A stretch of DNA of 64,000 bases from Zingiber officinale (Eukaryota; Streptophyta; Magnoliopsida; Zingiberales; Zingiberaceae). The stretch lies in the NCBI RefSeq assembly GCF_018446385.1, contig NC_056004.1, positions 26,108,492 to 26,172,491 of the forward strand. Direction: 5' to 3'. The notes under the pieces were generated by a model. That model searched no databases, was not told the origin of the DNA, and saw nothing but the letters and a program-made list of their open reading frames with translations. Numbering within the stretch: position 1 is the stretch's first letter; each line of letters starts with the position of its first letter. This document shows positions 47,000 to 61,047 of the stretch, piece by piece. The position numbers and the translations under genes are program-made.

Positions 47000-48157
47000 T
47001 TACTCGAATTAAAGTACAAAAAGAGGAAAATTATAAGTACCCCCAGTAGTTTGTTGATCCCCGGGTAGCTTCTGGAGTATGCAAACTGATCGTCGAGGCT
47101 AGTGTTCGACTCTATCTCCGTAAACGATATTGCTCCGCTACGGTGCTTAACGGATTGTTGCAATTCGTTCCCAAGATACAACGACGAACGTCTCGGAATC
47201 GTAGCACTCCGACTTCTGAGACCAGCGAACCTTTTAGTAGACTTCTTGGACTCTTGTATGCACAAGATGAGATGAATGCTTGAGGAAGAGAAGAGAGGAT
47301 TGAGTGAGTATTCCATCATCTGGAGGGTTCTATTTATACTGAAATAAGAGGTTGAGTGTCCTTTGGGTGAGTGGATGTGTTCCTTGGGCTGGATCGATCT
47401 AGATCATCTATTCTGAAGGGTTGTAACCCTTCACCAAGTCCACTTCAATCTCATCCATCAGATCTGAGGAGTTGTGACCCTCAGATCCGCCTATTGTCAT
47501 CGGCCATCGGATCTGGATCCATTGATTCGATGCTTCAGATCAAGTCTCATCCCAGGCCGTCAGATCGTTACTCTTTGCGATCTAACGCTTTAGATCGCAT
47601 CACAAGCGATCCATCATACCTATTTGATCAACGTTGATCAACGGTAGCCATCCATTCCCTAAGTCAACTGTCCAGTCATCTCCCTTTGCCCACGAGGATG
47701 CCGCGTAGGTACTGCCACGTCAGGTACGAGCCTGACACGTCACCCGAGTGCCACGTAGGCATTGCAATGTCACCTGGAGCATAAATTTAAGCTCCTCAAT
47801 GCTCCTCGCGACGGTGCAAAGTGCGCCTACAAAGCGCCTATTGCGCACGTGGCGGGTGGCGGGCTCACAGGTGCGAGCACCTGCTCGCCCTGGGCTAAGG
47901 GGTCACCTGCCCTTTTATTTTTTTTGTGTTAACTCCATTAACACTTCTTCATTAATAAGTAGAGAATACACATCGAGAATTTCCGATGTGGGACTATTCT
48001 CCCATGCACTTTATTAATGAATAATAAATGTTATTTTGTGCTGACTTTAAACATTAATTTCTCATTCACCCTTAATCGATTTTGAGCAAATTAATAGTCT
48101 AAATCTATCTACGCGAATCGTAGATTTCAATTTTGAAGTCAATTACGACTTTCAACA
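47000..48157 (-). mobile_element. Probable LTR fragment or solo LTR, minus strand
   Basis: On the minus strand it starts TGTTGAAAGTCG and has a 'tataaataga' promoter-like site (near 47333) followed by a C/T-rich leader and an open stretch of no recognised domain (47319-46993). This is the layout of an LTR U3-R-U5. No target duplication or second copy is found, so the left boundary is a guess. Confidence 0.5.
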
Positions 48158-48206
48158 ACTGATGGCTTCCTTCCTCTAAATCGTTTTGGTCCATTTAAGA
48201 CCCCAA

Positions 48207-49194
48207 TATCCAACATAGTTTTGATGTTGATTAACTGAGTTAAGTCATTGTGTGTTTGATGTTTGAGTCTAAGTGTGCAAGAACTTAGAAAACAAGAAGT
48301 TAAGCAGAAGACACAGCAAGTGAGAAGGATAACACAGGAAGAGAGTTGAATTACTATGTGTATCCGAGGGATGAGGAGCTGTGGAAGAGTAAACCGGTGG
48401 GGCCAGAAGGACGTGCGCTGCGTATCCGAGCGACGAGAAGCCGGGGAGGAAGTCTGCTTGAAGAGAAAGTCAGAATTGGGTTCGGATGAACTCAATTCTA
48501 GACAGTTGAACCATCACCCAGGCGAGCGGAGTCAGAAAATGATCAACTCAAAAGTTGATCATTAGAGGCGCCTTAATTGATTGAAGGTGTCTCGGATAAA
48601 CAATAGTCGAGACACCTCCTATCAGTTGAAGGTGCCTCCGATGTCCAAGAAACATTATGGTGCGAATAAGAGCAGGAATCCATGTCAACAGAACTGAGGC
48701 GCCTCTAAGCTGCAAATCAAGGCGCCTCCGATGAATCAAGAAGCCTCCAAGATGCCTGATCAGAAAACTGAACGTTACAATAAGAATAAGTCTTATTAGC
48801 TGGAGGCGCCTCTAAGTGATCTGAGGCACATCCAATGCCACGCCAGCCAACTATCACTTATGACCAGAACGTTATAAATAGCACCCTAAAGTTAGGAGTT
48901 AAAAACACACATATTCTTAATCTTCTACATTCACTGTTCTTGTACTCGACCGATATAAGGGTCTGCTCTACCTTTGATCTTAATCGAAGGAGGTGTTCTT
49001 TGTTAGTAAGCTTTCTATTACCTTGGATTAACAACCACCTACATTACCAAGTAAATCCTACCTCCTTACTTTATTTTTATGATATTTATTTTTAATTTAA
49101 TTGTGTGTCATTGCTAAGTTAGAAATAAGAGAAATAGCAATTTTATTTGCAAGTCATCTATTTACCTCCTCTAATCGATCCATCCGTTCCAACA
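48207..49194 (+). repeat. 3' LTR of the pol-less element
   Basis: Colinear with 43890-44806: 'gatgttgattaac', 'cgagggatgagg', the GGCGCC array (48560-48830), 'gttataaatag' near 48870, and the end 'gttccaaca'. It has an extra ~100-bp segment near 48950-49060 absent from the 5' copy. Confidence 0.8.
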
Positions 49195-50594
<1,400 letters not shown>

Positions 50595-50784
50595 TTCCTC
50601 ACACACTTTCCCTAGTCTTATTAAGTTTAGCTGGTTGCGAATGACTCTTTAACGATTTCAGCACATTTTTAAACGGGTTCGAAGAAAATTCGCTCCGCAA
50701 TTCATGTCAAGTAAAGTTTGAAACATTTACAAATCTTAACAACTGATACTGCAGTTTTGATCTATGGCAATTACTGATCCATCA

Positions 50785-51305
50785 AAATCAGTCGGGATCC
50801 TCTGGATCACAATCCCTAGTCTGCTCCTGGACTAAGAGTTGTTGATAGGTGAGATCTCATGGACTCTACCTGTGAGCCCGGATCCTCTAGACCGTTTTTT
50901 GCGGTCCAGGAGATAGTCCCTAGACATGTATTGGTGGAGATGAATGATCCCCACCTATTTTATGAGTGAGGGTCATCTGGGACCAAATTCTCTGGTCTCC
51001 TTGTCCTGGACCGGGACAAGGGGATTGGTGGGAGGTAATGACCTCCACCTGTTAATAGATGAGGAGTCATTGTCCCCCACCAATATAAAAGCTGGACCAT
51101 GAATTGATTCAACCTTTGCGGACTAAAGGATCCGCCCCCGGATCATCTATTCCACCAATGTATACCTAGGGACCATCCCAATGGATCGCAAAAAATAATC
51201 CAAAGGATCTGCCCTCCCCTACTTATATAATAAGTAGGGTCCATAAATTTCCACCAAGTCCATCTTTTAAATCGCACTTTATGGTGCAGAAGATCCGGCC
51301 TCCAT
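50785..51305. repeat. MITE-like repeat with weak terminal inverted repeats
   Basis: 'gggatcctctggatc' near 50800 resembles the reverse complement of 'gcagaagatccgg' near 51285. Within it 'ggtccag', 'ctggacc' and 'ggatcc' motifs recur on both strands. No coding sequence. Boundaries and class are uncertain. Confidence 0.4.
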
Positions 51306-51723
51306 CAAAACACATGCAATCATAATCCTAGCTTCCTTCAAATTTTGGTGAACGTAATAATACTACAATCTTATTAACTGATTAAAAACATAATATTATC
51401 AAATTTAGATTCTTAAAGGAGTTTCATACCATGTTCCTAAAGATGAGATTGAAAATGGTAACCTCGTCGCAAAATTGCAACAAAAGTATATAATTATTTT
51501 CTCCTGTACAAAAATAACTTCGTTGTCGGCCAGGTTTGAGAAAATAAATGAATGTTGTAGTTGCACCAGGATAGGATCAGCGGCTAAAAGGGTCGTTTTA
51601 TTGAACTTTCATAGACGGGCTGAGCTTACGAGAATGCGGTCCTTGCGAGAATATCGCCCTTTAAGGGTTGTGTGGTCGATCAATTCCAGTCACGCTCCAG
51701 TCATCATGCAATAAGCTCATTGA

Positions 51724-54700
51724 TTAAACTAAATGTGAATCGCATAGCCCACCGCTACTAAGGAAAGATGATTTTGAAATTTCTGTCAGCTTTCCTCTAT
51801 CCAAAACCACAACTCTATCTGCCATTTGGACCGTCTCGAGTCGATGGGCAATTACTAAGACCTATAAACAAAAATAAAATCATAGTTAATGATTCTAGAT
51901 TGACTATCATGTAAGAAAAAGAATGAAACAAAGTCCGATGTTTGTAAATACAAATAAACCAGATTCCCGAGCATATTGTCTAGTTTAGTGACTGATTGCA
52001 AAAGTAAGCATCTGATTATGAGAATGCTCAATGTGTCAGCACAAACTTCATCCAAAGGTACAAACAAGCCTATTAGTCTATTATTTGCCCAAGAAACTAT
52101 GAATTAACTAATGTAGAGTTGATTGTTGTCGTTGGCCTGTCAACTTGTCATAGGTTCTAAACTACATTTAGGACTCGCATGTGGTGTCGAGCTTAAAGGA
52201 ATTCTAAAACATTTTTTCAAGAGCTAATATTTAGTTATAGAGTATGGTTTAGTCTCACATGACATGTTTAACCATTGCATGCATTATGTTACAACCTTAT
52301 CCCTTCTAACTCAATTCAATTACTGTGACAAATGGTGTGCGGATGGAATCTATTAGGTCAGGATCTGCTGATATTTTACTAGATAGGATACATCCATAGA
52401 TCTGCAGGTCCCCGTGAATGTGATGTCCAACTTGGGAAAAAAATGAATCCCGTGATAAGCTTAGCATATGAATCATATGCTAGGATGCATTCAGGGAATT
52501 TGGAGTATGTTTCCAGCAGCTTGAAGTACTACTGACCAGACTTATATCTAATATTGAAGAATCTTTACAACAAAAGCAAGATTAGATACTTACTGTATGA
52601 TTTTCCATTAGACGCTTCAAGGCTTCTCTTACCAGCAGCTCAGATTTTCCATCCAATGCAGAAGTTGCTTCATCCAAAATAAGTAATGATGCATTTTGAT
52701 AAAGTGCTCTTGCAATGGCTAACCTGAAAATAGGGAATGCATGAAACTCCCAAACATTGAACATGTTTTTTACATGCCATGTGAGCTTGTCTTGACATTT
52801 TCTACCATTACTTAAGGCTTATTCTCCTCAGGTTGGAAACATAGGTGGGGAAGGGAGACAAAAACAAAAAACAAAAAAACAAAACACACACACAAAAAAA
52901 GAACATATGGATCATTCAACACCAAGGTACATTTTTTTATTCCTCTCCCTTTCTCCCCCCATCCCACCAAAATAGATAAGCCTAAGAATAAATGGCAGTG
53001 GCATGACCAATGTAACTGGAGGACCAGAAAAGTTCTAAATCATTCACCTTTGTTTTTGCCCTCCACTAAGGAGAGAACCCCTTTGTCCAATATTAGTTTC
53101 ATAGCCTTCTACAAATTTTGTAATGAATTCATCAGCATTGGCAATCCTAGCAGCGTATTCAACATCTGCCTGGTTGATTTGTCCAGTCAAATCTCTATAG
53201 CCAATATTTTCAGTAACAGTTCCTGAAAAGAGCATCTAAGAAAATACATGGAGATCAATCATAGCGGTTTTAGTTGAGAGATGCACACTTGGTTTACATA
53301 AAAGAAAGTAGAAAGTTAACTACACTGAGAAACAAGAAATGTTCGCAACTCCCTTCAGAGCCCCAAAATCCTTACAAAAGATTGCTGCAACTGAAAAAGT
53401 TCCAACAAATAATATCGTCCCTTTGAAAAGAAGCAAGAAGCACTATATCAAGAAGAGGACATCTGTCTTTAGTGCCAAAGCCTTGTCCTTCTGCTGTATT
53501 CCCTCTTACCACACCTCAATGGCGTTTTCTTCCTCTGTCGACACACATGTAGAACCACCTGGTCACTTCTTCACACCCCACAAAGTGTTTATTCCCAGCC
53601 TCCTCACACAACCATAGTAGCCTTTTTGATCCCCCATCCCCTCTCCCCAGCAAACAACACTAATCCTAATTTGCACAATTGCCATGTGTTCCATCCTTGC
53701 ATTCCTAATATCGATGGTTGGTTTGCCTGTCCCATTTCTTTCAGAATCCTTCCCCACTCATCCAGCTTACTATTTTCTCCAATCAATCAGTTCTTCCCAA
53801 CTCAAACATAGTATACCCTGGTCTTTTTCCATCCTGCACATACCTCCTGGTGTCATCACCACCTCCCCCCCTCCAATGCAGGATCTCCACCACGTCCCCA
53901 TTCATCTTCCACTGTACCCTCAACAATGTTGGAAGTGACCAAATATACCCTCATATGATTTTTTAGAGAATTAGTTAGTTTTCTCTTTTAAAAACTGATT
54001 GTCATTTTTAAACTCAACAAAATTAAAGTGATTTGTAGGCATGGTTTATCTCAATGAACAATATGTTCAAATGTGCAGTATGAGACCACACAACACCTAA
54101 AGCTGTTATTAACTATGTCTTAGAAATAAAGATAAAAAAGTGATGAACTTACCGATTCCTGTGACACCAGAACTATGTGCTTTCGTAAACTTTTTAGTTT
54201 GACGTCTTGAATGTCATGATTGTCCACAAGAATAGACCCTGACAAACAACAAAATCCTTCCTAAACATGCAGGTTTACAATTCAGGCAAAGATATATATA
54301 GTCCTAGAGATTCTAGAGAAAATGAGCTTGGAGTTGAGAAGGTTTAAGATTCAGGAACAAGCATCACAAATTACTGACCGCATTGAGGGTCATATAGCCG
54401 AAGAAGCAGTTTGCTGAGAGTTGTCTTTCCTCCTCCAGAAGGCCCAACAAGAGCAACCCTCTCCCCTGGTCTTATGTGGAGATCCGCTTGATCAAGAACA
54501 TATGGCATGTCATCTCCATATCTAAATTTAACACCACAGAACCTTATGTCCCCAGTAACATAGTCCAAATCAATAGCATCTGATTTCTCTGTCACCTAAA
54601 TTTGCGAAAGTGAAACATATTACAGAGATTAATCTTAACAATTTGTACAAGTCACACATAGTATGAATATTGCACATTAACAATTTGTACAAGTCACACA

Positions 54701-57700
54701 CAAAAATTGTATGTAATTCCAAAAATTAATAATCAAATGCCATTATTGTTCAAAATGCATGTGATTCTTGTGTAAAAATTGATAATTGAAATCAAACAAT
54801 AATTACCTTGATATGGTTGATTTGTTCATATTTAATCTTTATCTTCTCTCTTGATGCAATAAGTCCTTTAAACTATGTTCTGCCCCCACGGGTTGATACA
54901 GTTAGTTTTTGCATGGGTGTTTGCTCCAATAGGTCTTGGGTTCAATTCCCAACGGGTGCTTGACCTCCCTCATGCAAAAGGGTAGTTGTGTTAGGGCAAA
55001 ATGCCCCCGTGATTTACCTGTGTGTATCTTATTGTGGGGTCAACAATATTGGGCTGCTTGTGGTGAGCGATGTCACCTTTTTTGCTTCAATTATAAACTA
55101 TGTTCTAAGAAAAGGTAAATAAAATTGGATAATATCTAATGTATGAAATGTAATTTTGGTAACATAAAAAAGAATTGATGAATTAGTTAATGGATGGACG
55201 TGAAATCTTTATAAGAGTTTTAGATATATCGGATCTATCATTCAATAAGAAGAGTATATTGCTACTAGGATACAAAATGAGTGGTCAAGATGAAGAGAAG
55301 CGTACGTGATTGCCATGTCCCCAAGGAAAATTTTTATAAAACTATGATACATCCCACCATTTTATGAATGGAAGTGTTGGGCTCATAGGAAATAGCATGT
55401 GCAAGGTCAATATTGTAGAAATAATATAAATGTTAAATTAGCGTATAAAGTTTTATAAAGAAGAAAAATACTATTGTTTTGGAGCAATTAGGTGTAGTAG
55501 CACCAATTGATACTAAAATGAGAGAAAATATATTGAAATGATATGTTCAAAGTTTTATAATTAAAAAAAGTTGAATTTATTAGAATGGAAGGCGAATAGG
55601 ATAGAGAAAATAGATAAAACATAATATAATGAAAAAATATTTAATTAGTTTGAATTTTACTCTTGCCTTGCATTGAGCTCCATGGTGAGACGAGATTCAT
55701 GCAGGCAATTCCAACGAGGGCAACAACCTTTAGATATAAAAATTAAATAAATTTTCTTTTCTTAAATGTTGTTGACGCATAACAATTGGACAACACAACT
55801 CAATGACCATGGCCTTTTCTTGAATGAATATTATTTTCCCTAAATAATGTTAACACTAATGTAGCAAAACTAATAAAGACGCGATAGAAGAGTGTGAGGT
55901 TAATAGAATTACATTAACTTCATATCATGTATTGATAATTTGATATTGAATTGGATAAGAGAGGATGAATGTTAACAGAATTACATCCATTTCCAATAAT
56001 ATATTATACATGATATTGCTTGGCATTGGCATATTGTACAGCATATAGTCTGACTCTTATCTTATTCTCTCTTCTAACATGTATCCGGATCTGACCATGA
56101 TCCTAGGAATTTCATAATACAAAATTTTCAATCCTTGATTCCAATGAAGTAGATGTTGCAACCAAACACAAGCAGAACATGTGCCTAAAGCTTCTAAACA
56201 ATCGACATGCAAGGTTGCTTATTACTATATAACTACTGATAATAAGCAATGAAATGACAAGTACCTTAGGGATGAACCTTGTTGGATCCAACAAGCGTTC
56301 TATTGCTGGCTCCCCTTGCTTCAGCTCATTGTATGCTTTTCCTGCACCCTATAAATCGATATTACATATAGGTGGAAAACTACCAAAACATTGGATACTA
56401 ACATCACCTAAAGTGCAGAATATTGCTTTTAGTACTTGCTTAAGAATCATGAAAACAACCAACAACAACAACAACCAAGCCTTATCCCACTAGGAGGGGT
56501 CGGCAATCATGAAAACAACCATATGCCTAAATTTCTATATTCACATCAAGGCATATAATAACACATTTGCAAGCAAGAAAAAATGTTCTACAAATTGATG
56601 CCATGAAAGCAAACAAGAGACAGTATCTGTAGCAAGCAACAAAGGAAAATATTCTGCTTGTGTGAACAATTTTGTTAAGTATATCTAAAAAATTTCAAGT
56701 ATTCCAGTAGATTGCAAAGTATATGTATATTGTATCACTTAATCAAATATATCAGCATTTTAATAAGAAGATAGAGTAGGCACCTTAGCCTTTGCTGCCT
56801 ATTGTACTTTCACAGTCACACATTGGACAGAGGCACTGGCATTATTTACATCTTTAGGTTTTTTGATATAAAATTAGTGCACTATTGTGAAATATTCTCA
56901 TCATGCATACTTGAGCTTAGACTAGAGAATTAACAATGATCTATTCATAAAAGGTAATTGATCGATTGAATGGAAAGTCACTGCACATGAATCAAAAATC
57001 CTCCTTATGAGAACTTGCACCTAAAGAGCATTGACCAAGACAAATGACCAAAAATATCACCTCAAAATTCACGGTGCGATTGTATGACCTGGTAAAGAAT
57101 GTTGAGCACATAATTATCCCTTGGAAAAATTAGTAATACACTACCAGATAATAAAGTTACCTTAATTGGCTCAATGAGAAGCATCAATGCAGTTATGAAT
57201 GAGAAAAGGTTTGAACAGTCAAAGGAATTTCTGGAGACAACCACTGAACAAACACAGAGAACCAGTAGCCCTCCTAGGCACAAGGCTTGCACAAGTTGAG
57301 GAATGAGAGCTTTCATTTTCTTTTTTTTCAGTTGTTGCAGCAGATTATCAAGAGCAAGTGTCTGAAATCGGAAGCTTTCTTTCGATTCTCCAATATTAGC
57401 CTTTACAACAAGCATTGAAGGAAGTACCTAGAAAACTCCAGGCAACACTCCAATCACTTGTCAAAATACAACAATTGCATGAACATATCCCTTTTGTTAA
57501 GAACAAAGATATAGCCGATGCACTTGATCTTGTCCAGTGATGAAATTGGATGTACCTCGTTTAGGTAGGCTGAGAGTCTAGCAGAACTCATGCTTGCTTT
57601 CCTTGAGATTTTTCGAAGTGTCTCACCAAGATAGGCAATGAAAAACAAGATGCATGGAACGGCCTACAGTAGTATCCATACGAATGGTAACTATGATCAA

Positions 57701-58672
57701 CTACAAACATCAGATAGCAATACATAGTTTTAACAAAGTTAACTCACAAATGCTGCTAAAAGCGAAAGCATCGGGCTAACAGATATCATCTGAGTAGCCA
57801 TAGCCACAAACTGTAGAGTATTTGGCACAGTCATCTACATCCAATTAAGAACAAAAAAACATCGTCATGTATAGGATACCAAATGAAGGGAAAACCAAAT
57901 GTTGCGACTTCCACAAAAAAGGGAGTTCTACTTTAGGTCATAAAACAATTTCTAGCGTTGAGGACAATTAGATTTACTATGTAATGTAGATTGAACTTTC
58001 TTATTGAAAACTTACATTCAAGATAGCATACAGAGCCTCAGAAACATCCGCTGCCTCCGCAGTCATCCGATATGCTACATCTCCCGCCAGAAGTCCATTA
58101 TTGCCTTCGAAGAACTCTAGGTCCCTCTGGAGGATCCGATCGAAGACGTGAATTCTGAGCCTGTACACGGACCGGGAAGCAGCCTCCCACAGGAACGCTT
58201 GCTGCAGGTAAGCGGCGGCGGAGGATAAACAGCCCAGCGCGACCAGCACGGCGCCCTCCTGGGGTACCCTCGGCGAGTGGACTTGGGATAGAATGGAGGA
58301 AAGGCGTCCGAGCTGGGGCACGGCGCGCGAGAGGCAATAGATAGCAACGAAGCTGCAGAGCCATCCCTTGAGTATGGTCGTCCATTCGTCGCGGAGGAAA
58401 GGTGCGATCTGAAAGAGAGGCGACGAGAAGCGGAAGGCGGCGTCACGTGGCCTGGATTCGCAGGCTGCGACAATCGAGGGCGGGGATTCGCGAGCGGCGG
58501 CGAAGAAGGGCGAGGAGGAGGAAGAAAGCGAAGGGTTGGAAAGGATGATGAGCGACGAGAAGCGAAGATGGGCGACGGAGAGACGGTTTCTAAGAAAGCT
58601 TATGTTTTGCAAGGACGAGGAGGAGAGGGAAAGGACGGAAGAGGGCGGCGCGAGTGCGGCAAGTAGAAGCAT
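51724..58672 (-). CDS. ABCB29: ABC half transporter, ABCB29-like, chloroplast type
   Basis: Predicted plastid-membrane ATP-driven half transporter that would act as a dimer; substrate unknown. Ten exons join in frame: 58672-58016, 57834-57748, 57663-57556, 57427-57161, 56348-56265, 54595-54379, 54238-54153, 53235-53048, 52723-52594, 51861-51724; 653 aa. A Ser/Leu-rich N-terminus (res 1-80) looks like a transit peptide. The membrane domain covers about res 90-385, with 'LEFFEGNNG' and '[16 protein letters not shown]'. The ATPase domain has Walker A 'GPSGGGKTT' (res 452-460), signature LSGGQ (558-562), Walker B 'LLILDE' (Asp582, Glu583) and H-loop His614. Order and length fit Arabidopsis ABCB29. 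The ATG at 58672 is the first in frame. No lesions; introns carry retroposons. Confidence 0.95.
54882..55094 (+). mobile_element. tRNA-derived SINE in ABCB intron 5
   Basis: Flanked by a perfect 12-bp duplication 'aaactatgttct' (54870-54881, 55095-55106). It has a B box 'gggttcaattccc' and a 'cccgtgatttacc' segment shared with the SINE at 19752, but differs elsewhere, so it is a related subfamily. It lies antisense to the host gene within the 54596-56264 intron. Confidence 0.88.
56461..56504 (-). mobile_element. 44-bp RTE/LINE 3'-tail insertion in ABCB intron 4
   Basis: On the minus strand it reads '…gggataaggcttggttgttgttgtt', the 3' end of plant RTE LINEs (compare 42780-42810). It is flanked by a perfect 16-bp target duplication 'aatcatgaaaacaacc' (56445-56460, 56505-56520). 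This is an extremely 5'-truncated retroposition product. Confidence 0.85.
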
Positions 58673-59419
58673 GTCGGGCGGCGGCGAAGCGGCGATGATC
58701 GGGGCCGCTCCATGACCATGGCGGTGCCGTTCTAATGTTTGGACCAAAAAACGGATTGATTCCTTGTTTGACTAAGATCCACGATCCAAGGCATTACTAA
58801 ATAAAAGAGTGCTCTTTATTTTTTTTATCATAAAAAGAAAGTGTATATTAATTTTAAAACGTATTAAAATAGCATTATATCTTATTTTTCCCATTCTAAA
58901 TATATCTTTGTTTTGTCGAGAATTATATAACAAAAATTATATTTTTATTTTATTATTATCTGTTATGTTTCTATGCGGGCATTTTTTGTAATTTAATAGA
59001 GATATACAGAAAAACGAAAAAAAAAAAAAACTTATTCCTAACCTACGAGTAAGCTGATTTTGTCTGAAAACAGAGTAGTTGAAAATATCAATGATACTAG
59101 CGAAAATATGAATGATACTAGCAATTGGAATGTAGATTAAGTCATCGTGACCTGAAAGGAAAAGAGGAAGAGTTGTTTTCTAGGTTGATTGAGTCGTTGG
59201 ATCTTCAAAAAAGATAGAAAATGAAACTAAAAGTATTAGAAATTCTCTCATTAATGGCACATGCAAAGTTGCTAGAAGATAGGAAAAGATAGATAGACCA
59301 TTAGACGGAGTTCGGGTTGTCCCGATCTTCCATTCGAATGCTCAAGTCAAATCTATGATGAAATTTATGAAGCAGATAAATAGTAATATAATGAAATGAC
59401 TGAATGAAAAAGTATACTA
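58673..59419. other. ABCB upstream region and intergenic sequence
   Basis: The first ~60 bp continue the open frame without an ATG and are probably leader. The rest is AT-rich, with no gene and no clear promoter element. Confidence 0.5.
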
Positions 59420-59639
59420 TGTTGGTGCAATATCCGTCAGGTCAAGGTTGACCTAGTTGACCAACCTTGAGTCTTGGTCATGGTTTCGATGTTTGACAAT
59501 ACAAGTAGACACATGGACAATGTAGGTTCAGTTGTCTATGTGGGAAGAGTCTGATCAGGGACTGATCAGTGTGGATGAAGAAGAGTCAAGTACGTCAAAG
59601 TTGACTGGATACTTGACGAGGAAAGTCCTAGTGAGTGAA

Positions 59640-59990
59640 GCTAGGTCAAAGTCCTAGTGAGTGAAGCTAGGCAGTATGAAAGTCCTAGTGAGTGAAGCTA
59701 GGCAGTATAAAAGTTCTAGTGAGTGAAGCTAGGCAGTATGAAAGTCCTGGTGAGTGAAGCCAGGCAAGGGAAATCCAGATGGGTCAAGGTTGACCAGACA
59801 TTTGGTGAAAAGTCCAAGTAGGTCAAAGGGATTGATCGGATACTTGGTACAAGGAAGAAAAGACCAAGTAGGTCAAAGGGAATGACCGGATACTTGGCAA
59901 CTTGGCAAGAAGAAAAAAGTCCAAGTGGGTTAAAGAGATTGACCGGACACTTGGTGAGAGAGTCCTAGCTGGTCAAGGGTGACCGGATGC
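59640..59990 (+). repeat. Tandem repeats in LTR
   Basis: Four to five units of 'agtcctagtgagtgaagcta' (~36 bp period, 59626-59765) are followed by about five units of 'gtcaaagggattgaccggat' (~48-60 bp period) with small changes. Confidence 0.9.
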
Positions 59991-60069
59991 TAGGTTTTAT
60001 GTACCAACAAGTCATGGTTGACCGGATATTGGTTTGGGAGGCTTGGGACTTGGTTTGGGTAAAAATCAA

Positions 60070-60410
60070 GAGCTGAATCAATCAGTGGATTGATCAGTGG
60101 ATTGATCAGTGGATCGATCAGTGGATCGATCTAGGCTTTTCCCAGTGAACAGAAAGCCTCTGGATCGATCAGTGGATCGATCCAGGCTTTTCCCAGCGAA
60201 CAGAAAGCCTCCGGATCGATCAGTGGATCGATCCAGAGGTCTCAATCGATCAGTGGATCGATTGGGACACTGCTGCTTCGCGCGATAAGTGCTGGATCGA
60301 TCCGTGGATCGATCCAGACATTTTTTCAGAGCACAGAGGCGCTCTGGATCGATCCGTGGATCGATTCAAAGCCTCCCCAATCGATTGGGAGCAATCCAAT
60401 CGATTGGGAT
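60070..60410. repeat. GGATCGATCC palindrome array in LTR
   Basis: More than a dozen 'tggatcgatcagtggatcga' type units, ending with 'caatcgattggga' forms. Same motif as 14680-15000. Confidence 0.9.
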
Positions 60411-60916
60411 TCGACTGTTGGCGTCGTTTATAGCTGTTGGCGTGCGATTCCTTCAGCAGAACTTCACCAATTCATTCCAGATTCATCACAGCTCCTCCCC
60501 AGCACTCTCTAAGCTCCTCACCGCCAGTTCTTGAAGGTTCTTGGAGGTTCATCCAAGTCAAGAGGCGAGTTGCAACGAGAAGAAGAAGAAGCTAGGGTTT
60601 TTACTGCATCTCTTGTAAGCTTTTGCTTATTCTTTACTACCCTTTCTTCTACTTGTATTGAGAGTCTTGTAGGGCTTCTCCGCCTTCGGTAGTTACCGAA
60701 AAGGAGTGTTTATTAGTGGAGGTGTGTGTGTGCGTGGATCCTTGGACTAGTCACCTCTTGTGAGGTGGATACCAAGTAAAATCCTATTGTTAGCATTGTT
60801 GTAGTTTGTTTCTTTGTATTCCGCTGCGCATCACTTTGAAGAAACAAGCAACGAAGCACGACGAGCACACGCGAAGCTATTCACCCCCCCTCTAGCTACT
60901 TTTCGGTCCTAACAAG

Positions 60917-60928
60917 TGGTATCAGAGC
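60917..60928 (+). other. Primer binding site
   Basis: 'tggtatcagagc', complementary to initiator methionine tRNA, starts two bases after the LTR. Confidence 0.9.
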
Positions 60929-61047
60929 GAGGTTGCTCTTCACCGGAATCACCGCCGGAAGGGGCAAACATAACAAGCAAAGCTAGAGGGTGAAGAAGTT
61001 GGAGCAAATTCATCAAAGTCAAAGAATTCAAGAAGCTCAACTTCAAG

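Larger units (their letters stand above)
43890..49194 (+). mobile_element. pol-less copia-type LTR element
   Basis: Two similar LTRs (about 43890-44806 and 48207-49194) in direct orientation, both ending 'ccaaca', flank an interior with a 'tggcatcagagc' primer site (44809-44820) and gag remnants only. No protease, integrase or reverse transcriptase is seen. The interior is followed by a strongly AT-rich block and an unrelated minus-strand LTR-like segment. 5' ends of the LTRs are approximate. No target duplication was found; the TRIM sits at the left edge. Confidence 0.75.
59420..60914 (+). repeat. 5' LTR, 1495 bp
   Basis: From TGTTGGTGCAAT to 'cggtcctaaca'. It contains two tandem-repeat zones and a palindrome array (listed separately). 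The 3' end has the 'ggatccttgga…gaggtggataccaagtaaa' block also seen at 1055-1105. Confidence 0.9.

Noticed and set aside
51475..51714. 79-codon frame downstream of ABCB
   Set aside because: No start context, no domain, and not conserved in any family I recognise.
53339..53966. Several overlapping frames in ABCB intron 7
   Set aside because: They are mutually overlapping, without domains, and lie inside an intron of a well-supported gene. The C-rich composition could reflect an unidentified insertion.
58098..58473. Other-frame ORFs over ABCB exon 1
   Set aside because: Shadows of the GC-rich first exon in alternative frames.
58673..58747. A longer ABCB N-terminus from 58747
   Set aside because: The codon at 58747 is TTG; no ATG lies in frame before 58672.
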